Assembly: GCA_945877265.1 (NCBI GenBank)
Contig: CAMCRO010000003.1
Location: forward strand, 1-45,417
Reading direction: 5' to 3'
Origin: Rickettsia typhi
GTDB lineage: Bacteria; Pseudomonadota; Alphaproteobacteria; Rickettsiales; Rickettsiaceae
Length of the DNA stretch: 45,417 nt
Made by a program: the position numbers and the translations under genes. This document shows positions 38,983 through 45,417 of the stretch, one piece after another. A model generated the notes under the pieces. It saw nothing but the letters and a program-made list of their open reading frames with translations, was not told where the DNA came from and made no database searches. Within the stretch, counting starts at the first letter, position 1; every line of letters begins with the position of its first letter.

Positions 38983-40389
38983 TTATTCAAAAGAATTTAT
39001 AAAATTAGATTTATTTTTAAAAAAATTTAAAATCCGGCCTATTCCTGTGCTATTGGAACCTTTTACTAATATTGTAGAATTTGTTGGCTTAATTAGTTCG
39101 AAAATTTCCTCAAATGTATCCAAATTAACTTCATCAAAATATAGATTATTTACTATATTACCTTTGGCCACATTATGTAAATTTTTCATCAAACCACCCA
39201 CAGTAATAAGAGTAGTAACTCCTGATTTTATTACAGATTCTATCAACTCAGCATGCAATTTCGCTGCGTTTGGTCCTAATTCCTTCATTTCAGCTAGTAT
39301 CGCAATTTTCTCACCATCTTTTTCAGAGAGAGCTTCTAAGGCAGCTTTCATTGAAAGAGGATTTGCGTTATATGCATCATCAATAATTGTTGCAAATGTA
39401 TTTTGAGATAAATTAATTTTGTGTATCACTCCACGTCCATGGAATGGCTTAATATTTTCTATAGAATATACAGCTTTTTCTACATCAAGGCCCAAAGCTA
39501 GAGATGTCAATAGCGAAGCAGATAAATTTACATATTGGTGTTTTCCTAGCAAATAACTTTTTGTAATATATTCTTTTCCAAGTATCTGATATTTTAATTT
39601 AGAGTATTCTCCATAATTTTCGTATTCCACTAGACGACAATCTGTTTTTTCGTTCTCGCCGAAGCTGTATATATCCTTTATGCCTAGATTATTTAGAATT
39701 TCAGCCTGCAAATTATAAAACTCGCAATCTTTATTAATTATTGCGACGCCCTCCTTATCTAAACCTTCAAAAATCTCGCACTTAGCCCTGCAAATATCTG
39801 CCACAGAATCAAAAAATTCAAGATGGGCTGGCCCGATCTTAGTAATAATTGCTATATGAGGTTTGACGATTTTTGTTAGCTCTCGGATTTCACCTGCATG
39901 ATTCATACCCATTTCATTCACTGAATAAACAGCATCATTGCTTAAAGATGCAAGTGTTAAAGGCACACCTATGTGGTTATTAAAATTCCCCTTACTTGAA
40001 AAAGTTGCAGCAAATTCAGAAAGCATTGAAACAGTGGATTCTTTGGTAGAAGTTTTTCCAACACTGCCTGTAATGCCTATAAATTTTGCCTTAGAATTTT
40101 TTCTTTTATATTCGGCTAATTTTTTTAAGGCAGCAAACGGATCTTTTACATTCACGACCTTAGGATTTCTTCGAGCTTTTTCGTTTGCAATTGCTAAAAC
40201 GGCTCCTTTTTTTAATGCATCCTCAATAAATTGATTTGCGTCTCTTTGCCCTCCAGGTAAAGCAACAAAAATATCACCAGGGATAATATCGCGAGAATTA
40301 AATTCAACTCTATTGGCCACGAAAGATTGTGGTATATCTATATTTAGAGCAACCCCCAATTCTTGAGAAGTCCATGCAATATTTTTCAT
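38983..40389 (-). CDS. murF: UDP-N-acetylmuramoyl-tripeptide-D-alanyl-D-alanine ligase MurF
   Basis: MurF adds D-Ala-D-Ala to the muramoyl tripeptide in the last cytoplasmic step before MraY. The 468-residue protein has ATP loop GITGSVGKTSTKES, the central domain with FNNHIGVPLTLASL, NEMGMNHAGEI and GPAHLEFF, and the C-terminal ligase part with IDDAYNANPLSMKAAL and LAEMKELG. VKGSNSTGIGRI near the end is the KGS motif. Length is close to E. coli (452). It sits 4 bases behind sdhB, an unusual neighbour for a cell-wall gene, and 4 bases ahead of mraY. Confidence 0.96.
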   Translation of the reverse strand: MKNIAWTSQELGVALNIDIPQSFVANRVEFNSRDIIPGDIFVALPGGQRDANQFIEDALKKGAVLAIANEKARRNPKVVNVKDPFAALKKLAEYKRKNSKAKFIGITGSVGKTSTKESTVSMLSEFAATFSSKGNFNNHIGVPLTLASLSNDAVYSVNEMGMNHAGEIRELTKIVKPHIAIITKIGPAHLEFFDSVADICRAKCEIFEGLDKEGVAIINKDCEFYNLQAEILNNLGIKDIYSFGENEKTDCRLVEYENYGEYSKLKYQILGKEYITKSYLLGKHQYVNLSASLLTSLALGLDVEKAVYSIENIKPFHGRGVIHKINLSQNTFATIIDDAYNANPLSMKAALEALSEKDGEKIAILAEMKELGPNAAKLHAELIESVIKSGVTTLITVGGLMKNLHNVAKGNIVNNLYFDEVNLDTFEEIFELIKPTNSTILVKGSNSTGIGRILNFFKNKSNFINSFE

Positions 40390-40393
40390 GCAA

Positions 40394-41179
40394 CTAAATA
40401 CCCTTTCTTTCTACTATTTTCTTTTTTATTTCAGCTATAGATTTTGCAGGGTTCAACCCCTTAGGACATGTTTTAGTACAATTCATAATTGTATGACATC
40501 TGTATAACTTAAATGGATCCTCAAGGTTATCTAACCTCTCTCCGGAATTTTCATCTCTTGAATCTTGAATCCATCTATTTGCTTGTAATAAAGCTGCAGG
40601 ACCTAAATATTTATCTCCATTCCACCAATAACTTGGACAAGATGTTGAACAACATGCACACAAGATACATTCATATAAGCCATCAAGTTTTTCTCTATCT
40701 TCGGGAGATTGCAATCTTTCCGAATTAGCTGGCATCGGGCTATCCGTTTGAATCCAAGGCTTAATAGATTCATATTGTGCATAAAAATGAGTTAAATCAG
40801 GCACCAAATCTTTAACCACTTTCATATGAGGTAGAGGATAAATTTTTACATCACCACAAACTTCATCTATAGGCTTTGTGCATGCTAAAGTATTTGTGCC
40901 ATCTATATTCATAGCGCAACTACCACAAATACCTTCTCTACAAGACCTTCTAAAAGTAAGTGTAGAATCAACTTCATTTTTAATTTTAATTAAAGCATCT
41001 AAAACCATCGGTCCACATTCTGCCATGTCTATCTCGTAGGAATCAAGGCTTGGATTCTCTCCTGAATCAGGATTATAACGATATATCTTAAAGACCTTAC
41101 GCTCTTTTATTTTCTGTTTTGATTTATATTCTTTACCCACTTTGACTTGTGAATTTGGTGGTAATCTTAATTCAGCCAT
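40394..41179 (-). CDS. sdhB: Succinate dehydrogenase iron-sulfur subunit
   Basis: SdhB carries electrons from FAD to ubiquinone in complex II. The 261-residue protein has all three clusters: [2Fe-2S] in [17 protein letters not shown] and TLAC, [4Fe-4S] in [16 protein letters not shown] and [3Fe-4S] in [17 protein letters not shown]. Length is typical of alphaproteobacteria and mitochondria, about 20 residues longer than E. coli. An AAGGAT ribosome binding site lies just upstream, and sdhA ends 14 bases before. The gene order in this run is sdhC-sdhD-sdhA-sdhB. Confidence 0.97.
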   Translation of the reverse strand: MAELRLPPNSQVKVGKEYKSKQKIKERKVFKIYRYNPDSGENPSLDSYEIDMAECGPMVLDALIKIKNEVDSTLTFRRSCREGICGSCAMNIDGTNTLACTKPIDEVCGDVKIYPLPHMKVVKDLVPDLTHFYAQYESIKPWIQTDSPMPANSERLQSPEDREKLDGLYECILCACCSTSCPSYWWNGDKYLGPAALLQANRWIQDSRDENSGERLDNLEDPFKLYRCHTIMNCTKTCPKGLNPAKSIAEIKKKIVERKGI

Positions 41180-41193
41180 ATCCTTACCTTATA

Positions 41194-42987
41194 TTAATAT
41201 ACCCTTTTTTTCAGTGCTACTGACTCTACGTCTGTTGTTAGAGTATTTAATGTTACAGGCTTGTAATCTATCTTCACCTTGCCTTTATCATCTAACCAAA
41301 CCAAACTATGTTTTAGCCATTTTTTGTCGTCTCTTTCTGGAAAGTCTTCCCTCGCATGCGCTCCTCTACTCTCCTTTCTATCTTCAGCTGCGTGCATTGT
41401 TATAACTGCTTGATCAAGAAGGTTGTCTAATTCTAGCGCTTCTACAAGATCGCTATTCCATATTAACGATTTATCAGAAATATGAATATCCTGATATTTA
41501 GCTTTAACAGAATCAATTAAATCTTTTCCTTGCTTTAATGTTTCTTCAGTTCTAAAGACTGCAGCATGATTTTGCATCGTTTTTTGCATTTCAAGCCTCA
41601 AATCTGCGACTTTGATTCCTCCAGATGCATTTCTTATTTTATCAAATCTAGAAAGTATTTTGTCGATGAATTTCTTTTCAATTTTAGGATGATGAGATTC
41701 GTGCTTTATTACTTCTGCAGCTCTGATACTCGCAGCCCTTCCAAATACAACAAGATCTAACAAGGAATTAGAACCAAGCCTATTTGCTCCGTGCACAGAA
41801 ACACATGCTGCTTCTCCAACAGCCATAAGCCCTGGAACGACTTCCATAGAGTCGCCTTTTCTTTTCTTTGTCAATACTTCGCATTTATAATTTGTTGGTA
41901 TTCCGCCCATGTTATAATGCACTGTAGGAAGAACAGGTATAGGCTGTTTTGTAACATCAACACCAGCGAAGATTTTAGCAGTTTCCGAAATTCCAGGAAG
42001 TCTTTCATGAAGAACTTTAGGATCTAAGTGATTTAGGTGTAAATATATATGATCCTTATGTTTACCAACTCCTCTTCCTGCCCTGATTTCCATCGTCATA
42101 GCGCGAGATACCACATCTCTAGAAGCTAAATCTTTAGCATGAGGAGCATATCTTTCCATAAATCTCTCACCTTCAGAATTAACAAGATATCCACCTTCTC
42201 CACGGCACCCCTCTGTTATCAAGCATCCAGCTCCATATATTCCTGTTGGATGAAATTGCACAAATTCCATATCTTCTAGAGGCAGGCCTGCTCTAACAGC
42301 CATCCCACCACCATCTCCAGTGCAAGTATGAGCTGAAGTTGCTGAGAAATATGCCCTACCATATCCACCAGTAGCCAAAACCACTATATGAGACTTAAAT
42401 AAATGTAATGATCCATCATCTAAATTCCACGCAAGAACCCCACGGCATCTTCCCTCATCATCCATTATTAAATCTATAGCGAAATATTCGATGTAGAATT
42501 TTGCCTTATGCTTTAGAGCTTGTTGATATAACGTATGTAAAATAGCATGTCCCGTTCTATCAGCTGCAGCACATGTCCTCTGAGCTGGTTTCCCCTCTCC
42601 AAAATGCGTCGTCATTCCGCCAAAAGGTCTTTGATATATTTTCCCTTCTGATGTTCTAGAAAATGGCACACCGTAATGTTCAAGTTCAATAACAGCTTTT
42701 GCAGCATTTTTACACATATATTCAATGGCATCTTGATCACCGAGCCAATCAGAGCCTTTTACTGTGTCATACATATGCCACCTCCAGTCGTCCTCGCTCA
42801 TATTACCAAGAGCTGCGCTAATTCCGCCTTGCGCTGCAACAGTATGACTTCTTGTAGGAAACAGCTTCGTTACGCATGCTGTCTTCAATCCAGCCTCTGC
42901 CATACCGAAAGTTGCCCTTAAGCCAGCGCCACCTGCACCCACCACTACAACATCATATTCATGTTCAATAATTTGGTATTCTGACAT
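41194..42987 (-). CDS. sdhA: Succinate dehydrogenase flavoprotein subunit
   Basis: SdhA oxidises succinate to fumarate with covalent FAD, feeding complex II. The 597-residue protein is complete: [18 protein letters not shown] (FAD), [11 protein letters not shown] with FAD-linking His48, [23 protein letters not shown] (catalytic Arg), [10 protein letters not shown] and [14 protein letters not shown]. The C-terminal helical domain ends in [14 protein letters not shown]. It forms one unit with the other sdh genes; sdhD ends 9 bases before it. A divergent paralogue sits at 30754-32499 on the other strand, and comparison of the two highlights the HPTG to HPTA change in the paralogue. Confidence 0.98.
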   Translation of the reverse strand: MSEYQIIEHEYDVVVVGAGGAGLRATFGMAEAGLKTACVTKLFPTRSHTVAAQGGISAALGNMSEDDWRWHMYDTVKGSDWLGDQDAIEYMCKNAAKAVIELEHYGVPFSRTSEGKIYQRPFGGMTTHFGEGKPAQRTCAAADRTGHAILHTLYQQALKHKAKFYIEYFAIDLIMDDEGRCRGVLAWNLDDGSLHLFKSHIVVLATGGYGRAYFSATSAHTCTGDGGGMAVRAGLPLEDMEFVQFHPTGIYGAGCLITEGCRGEGGYLVNSEGERFMERYAPHAKDLASRDVVSRAMTMEIRAGRGVGKHKDHIYLHLNHLDPKVLHERLPGISETAKIFAGVDVTKQPIPVLPTVHYNMGGIPTNYKCEVLTKKRKGDSMEVVPGLMAVGEAACVSVHGANRLGSNSLLDLVVFGRAASIRAAEVIKHESHHPKIEKKFIDKILSRFDKIRNASGGIKVADLRLEMQKTMQNHAAVFRTEETLKQGKDLIDSVKAKYQDIHISDKSLIWNSDLVEALELDNLLDQAVITMHAAEDRKESRGAHAREDFPERDDKKWLKHSLVWLDDKGKVKIDYKPVTLNTLTTDVESVALKKRVY

Positions 42988-42996
42988 TTTTGGCTC

Positions 42997-43389
42997 CTAG
43001 CTATGGATTAAAAAATAAATTAAAGTTACTAAAAGTGTAAACAAAGTAACAAAAGTGAATAACTTTAGAAAAATAATTAAAAAGTTACGTAACTTTAAAC
43101 ATGAAATATAATCTTCAATTACTACCTGCATACCTAACATAGAGTGATACAAACTTGTTTGCATTAGCAGCATCAATGCTACTATATTAAATGGTTTTTT
43201 TAAGGATAACAAAATTTCAGCAAATTCCTGACCAGAAGATTTATGAATAAAAAAGCAAAACCAAATAAATAGCGGCACAAGTAAAATTGCAGTAAGTCTT
43301 TGCATAAGCCAATGATGGCTGCCAGTGGCGCTAGAACCGAGATTTTTTGCTTTTGATAGTTCGGATTTTAATGATAAATATTTATTCAT
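42997..43389 (-). CDS. sdhD: Succinate dehydrogenase membrane anchor subunit SdhD
   Basis: SdhD helps anchor complex II and bind haem b and ubiquinone. I choose ATG at 43389, which overlaps the sdhC stop in ATGA and has GGAG nearby; a TTG at 43404 would leave that GGAG inside the gene. The 130-residue protein has three membrane segments (about residues 30-45, 60-78 and 100-125). GSSATGSHHWLMQRLTAILL near the start and YHSMLGMQVVIEDYI in the middle, with the likely haem His, are typical of alphaproteobacterial SdhD. The length is normal. Confidence 0.93.
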   Translation of the reverse strand: MNKYLSLKSELSKAKNLGSSATGSHHWLMQRLTAILLVPLFIWFCFFIHKSSGQEFAEILLSLKKPFNIVALMLLMQTSLYHSMLGMQVVIEDYISCLKLRNFLIIFLKLFTFVTLFTLLVTLIYFLIHS

Positions 43390-43775
43390 AACAGAACGCT
43401 CCAAAAAGCTATGGTAAGTCCAATTGATAAAATAACTACTAGCCAGCCGGTATAATTCACAGCTTTTATAGAAAAACCTAAACCAACATCCCAGAATAAA
43501 TGTCTAATACCATTACAAAAATGATATATCACAGCATAAGATAATGGGTATAAACAGATTTTTATATATAATGGATCGAAAATTGTTTTTAAACAATCGC
43601 ATATACCATCAAATTGAAATAAAATCACAAACCAGCTTAATATAGCCAACGCAAAAAACATCACTACTCCTGTTGCCCTATGAGTAATAGACAAAGTTGT
43701 GCTGATTTGTGGTTTATATATAGTTAAATGAGGCGAAGTTGGCCTGTTAGATAAAATTTCAGCTCTTTTTTTCAT
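43386..43775 (-). CDS. sdhC: Succinate dehydrogenase cytochrome b556 subunit SdhC
   Basis: SdhC is the large membrane anchor of complex II. The 129-residue protein starts with RPTSPHLTIYKPQISTTLSI, the family N-terminus before THRATGVVM, which includes the conserved Ser and Arg of the quinone site. Three membrane helices are visible (about 35-52, 70-88 and 105-126). HFCNGIRHLFWDVG holds the haem-binding His. It is the first gene of the ten-gene run and lies 120 bases from hemC, with a predicted promoter in between. Confidence 0.95.
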   Translation of the reverse strand: MKKRAEILSNRPTSPHLTIYKPQISTTLSITHRATGVVMFFALAILSWFVILFQFDGICDCLKTIFDPLYIKICLYPLSYAVIYHFCNGIRHLFWDVGLGFSIKAVNYTGWLVVILSIGLTIAFWSVLL

Positions 43776-43809
43776 ACACAGCTTATTAAGTTATAGATTT
43801 TTACTACCT

Positions 43810-43838
43810 ACTATATTTTCTTATAGCGCACAAGACAA
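43810..43838 (-). promoter_or_regulatory. Predicted sigma-70 promoter of the sdhC operon
   Basis: On the minus strand TTGTCT (43838-43833) and TATAGT (43815-43810) are separated by exactly 17 bases. Transcription would start near 43803 and leave a leader of about 28 bases before the sdhC ATG. This is the best promoter-like match I found in the window and it is in the only sizeable gap of the right block. Confidence 0.55.
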
Positions 43839-43895
43839 TACTAGAAATAAAACATATTCTCATCAACAAGAAACTTCAATTTATTTAAAATTAAA

Positions 43896-44786
43896 TTAAA
43901 GAATTAACTTTTTTAAAATTTTATATGCAATTTTCTCACCAATATTTTTCACTTCTAAATCAATTTCTACTTCGTAAATCATGATATCGGAGAAATCATC
44001 GCGAGCGACCATAAAAGATCCTTTGCAACTATAATCTATTTCTCTAACAAAGCCAGCAACTGGTGTTTTACAATCTGCTTGTAAAGTTTTCAAAAATTCT
44101 CTCTCAATTAAAACTAAACTCTCTGTTTTTTTGTGATTTATTTTACTCAGCACATCATTTAACTCTTTGTTTTCCTTGAGAATTTCGCAAGTAATAACCC
44201 CCTGCCCCACTGCAGGAATCATATCTTCTACTGCAATGCTATTACAAAAACTCTCTTCATATAAATTTAACCTACGCACACCAGCTTCCGCTAAAATAAT
44301 AGCATCAAATTCATTTGCCATTAAACGAGCTATTCGTGAGTTAACATTTCCTCTAATATGGTTTAAGTCTAAATCAGGCCTAATTTTTTTTAAAAATGCT
44401 GCTCTCCTAGGGGAAGAGGTGCCTATTTTAGCATTTACTGGCAACTCACGAATCTCTCGAAAATTTCTAGAAAGCAAGCAATCCTGCGGATATTTTCTTT
44501 CCAAATAGCATGGAAGGGTAAATCTCTCATCTATTATTCCTGGTACATCTTTCAAAGAATGAACAGCAATATCAATTTCTTTATTTATCAACGCTTCTTC
44601 TAGCTCTTTTAGAAACAGAGCTTTTCCGCCAACTTCATATAGAGGTTTATTTAGAATTAAATCTCCAGTTGTCTTTACTTTGATTATTTCGTAGGTAAAT
44701 TCTTGATGCTTTTTTAATTCATTTATAAAAATATTAGTTTGGGCTAAGGCAAGCGGACTGGCTCTTGTGCCAATTTTAAAATGCAT
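43896..44786 (-). CDS. hemC: Porphobilinogen deaminase (hydroxymethylbilane synthase)
   Basis: HemC joins four porphobilinogen molecules into hydroxymethylbilane in haem synthesis. The 296-residue protein starts with FKIGTRASPLALAQTN, the family signature, followed by VHSLKDVPG with the catalytic Asp, GTSSPRRAAFL and HIRGNVNSRI. The dipyrromethane-binding Cys is in LQADCKTPVAGF, though the usual GGC is ADC. The C-terminal part is slightly short but complete. It follows the translocase gene by one base and so is probably cotranscribed with it. Haem made here also serves succinate dehydrogenase. Confidence 0.95.
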   Translation of the reverse strand: MHFKIGTRASPLALAQTNIFINELKKHQEFTYEIIKVKTTGDLILNKPLYEVGGKALFLKELEEALINKEIDIAVHSLKDVPGIIDERFTLPCYLERKYPQDCLLSRNFREIRELPVNAKIGTSSPRRAAFLKKIRPDLDLNHIRGNVNSRIARLMANEFDAIILAEAGVRRLNLYEESFCNSIAVEDMIPAVGQGVITCEILKENKELNDVLSKINHKKTESLVLIEREFLKTLQADCKTPVAGFVREIDYSCKGSFMVARDDFSDIMIYEVEIDLEVKNIGEKIAYKILKKLIL

Positions 44787-44787
44787 T

Positions 44788-45417
44788 CTAGTTAGTTTTC
44801 TGAATTAAATTATTATATTCCTTAGATAAAGATTTCACAGCATTAATCCACAAAAAGCAAATTACAACGAATATCACGCCGAGAAAACCAGCGATATCAT
44901 CATACTTCACTGACGGAAACAAACTGAATATAATAAATTGAACAATTGCCCCGGAAGATTTGCCAATTTTATTTCCTATCACGTCTACTGCAGCTTTACC
45001 CTTGGTTTTCATTTCTTCATCTAGTGGGATATAAGACATTTCCTTAGTAGCATCGAAAAACGAATATTTTGTACCTTTTCCGAGCACATTCTGCGCCCCT
45101 CCAACAAAAGTAATAATTGCTAAGGGAGATAAAAATGTAATACCAGAAAAAATTGCTTCTAATTTGTTCTCCATGCTCACAAATGCAAAGAAAATCGAGC
45201 CTGCAAGCATTATCATCATAGGTGTGATCACTGCACCTGCATACCACCCTTTATGTCTTATAATAGAGCTGCCAATAAAAGAACAAAAAAGAGTAAAAAC
45301 GCCAGTCCAGAATAACACTGTACCTTGATATGACATAAATCCTTCAGGAGTTATATATAAGTCTCTCACTTTAGACATCCATACTCCTTCTAATAAGTTA
45401 ATTGTCATGCCATAACA
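44788..45417 (-). CDS. tlc: ATP/ADP translocase (NTT family), 3' part; 5' end outside window
   Basis: The frame is open to the right edge (first visible codons encode CYGMTINLLEGVW), so only the last 209 residues of a protein of about 500 are present. NTT carriers exchange bacterial ADP for host ATP across the inner membrane and are the hallmark of Rickettsiales, Chlamydiae and plastids. The visible part has the family blocks LLEGVW, SKVRDLYITPEGFMSYQG, YSFFDATKEMSYIPLDEEMK and TKGKAAVDVIGNKIGKSSGA, with about five membrane helices. ATG at 45408 is internal, not the start. Rickettsiales often have several copies with different nucleotide specificity, which cannot be assigned here. Confidence 0.95.
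   Translation of the reverse strand, partial: CYGMTINLLEGVWMSKVRDLYITPEGFMSYQGTVLFWTGVFTLFCSFIGSSIIRHKGWYAGAVITPMMIMLAGSIFFAFVSMENKLEAIFSGITFLSPLAIITFVGGAQNVLGKGTKYSFFDATKEMSYIPLDEEMKTKGKAAVDVIGNKIGKSSGAIVQFIIFSLFPSVKYDDIAGFLGVIFVVICFLWINAVKSLSKEYNNLIQKTN

Noticed and set aside
39047-39406. Open frame of 119 codons opposite murF
   Set aside because: It lies wholly within a conserved gene on the other strand and its protein has no plausible features beyond mirrored composition.

Overview
The window is a compact, AT-rich stretch (by eye about 30% GC) of a bacterial chromosome. It most likely comes from an obligately intracellular alphaproteobacterium of the order Rickettsiales. The evidence is a plastid/rickettsial-type ATP/ADP translocase at the right edge, alphaproteobacterial cell-cycle signalling genes (divK-pleD, chpT), rickettsial-style sdhCDAB, and a divergent set of secreted or effector-like proteins. 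Retained peptidoglycan genes (murF, mraY, an NlpD-like factor), queC/queE and a hybrid kinase suggest a Midichloria-type or protist-associated member rather than a strongly reduced Rickettsia; that placement is inference. Gene density is very high. No gene-free stretch exceeds about 125 bases, and I saw no rRNA, tRNA, CRISPR array, insertion sequence or phage gene.

Left block (1-13298, all minus strand). From promoter-distal to proximal this holds a partial effector-like protein cut by the window edge, rluB, a class I glutamine-amidotransferase-type hydrolase, ettA, a predicted inactive NlpC/P60-like protein translationally coupled to an RlmD-like rRNA methyltransferase, a prolyl oligopeptidase gene broken by one in-frame stop, a degenerate LytM lipoprotein, bamA and rseP. 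The last three form an envelope-biogenesis run.

Central block. A plus-strand run (13356-21574) carries nusB, rlmE, era, chpT, fumC, an acetyl-CoA acetyltransferase, a six-transmembrane CqsS/LqsS-like hybrid histidine kinase and an anchored protein of unknown function. gyrB (minus) and a HAD hydrolase (plus) diverge from a shared short promoter region. Then come divK-pleD, yidD, mutS and a possible FKBP-like protein, all minus. ChpT, DivK, PleD and the hybrid kinase make this region rich in phosphorelay and c-di-GMP signalling parts.

Accessory island (30754-35557, plus strand). It holds an orphan second SdhA/FrdA-type flavoprotein, a secreted pentapeptide-repeat protein, an intradiol-dioxygenase-like secreted protein with altered iron ligands, and a protein with two degenerate copies of a roughly 90-residue helical domain. 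The last three are tightly linked. This is the best place in the window to look for undescribed biology.

Right block (35580-45417, minus strand). A strong predicted promoter precedes a ten-gene run: sdhC-sdhD-sdhA-sdhB-murF-mraY-queE-queC-GNAT-apaG. It joins complete succinate dehydrogenase, the late cytoplasmic steps of peptidoglycan synthesis and preQ0 synthesis. Upstream are hemC and the 3' part of the ATP/ADP translocase gene. The cell therefore seems able both to import host ATP and to respire.
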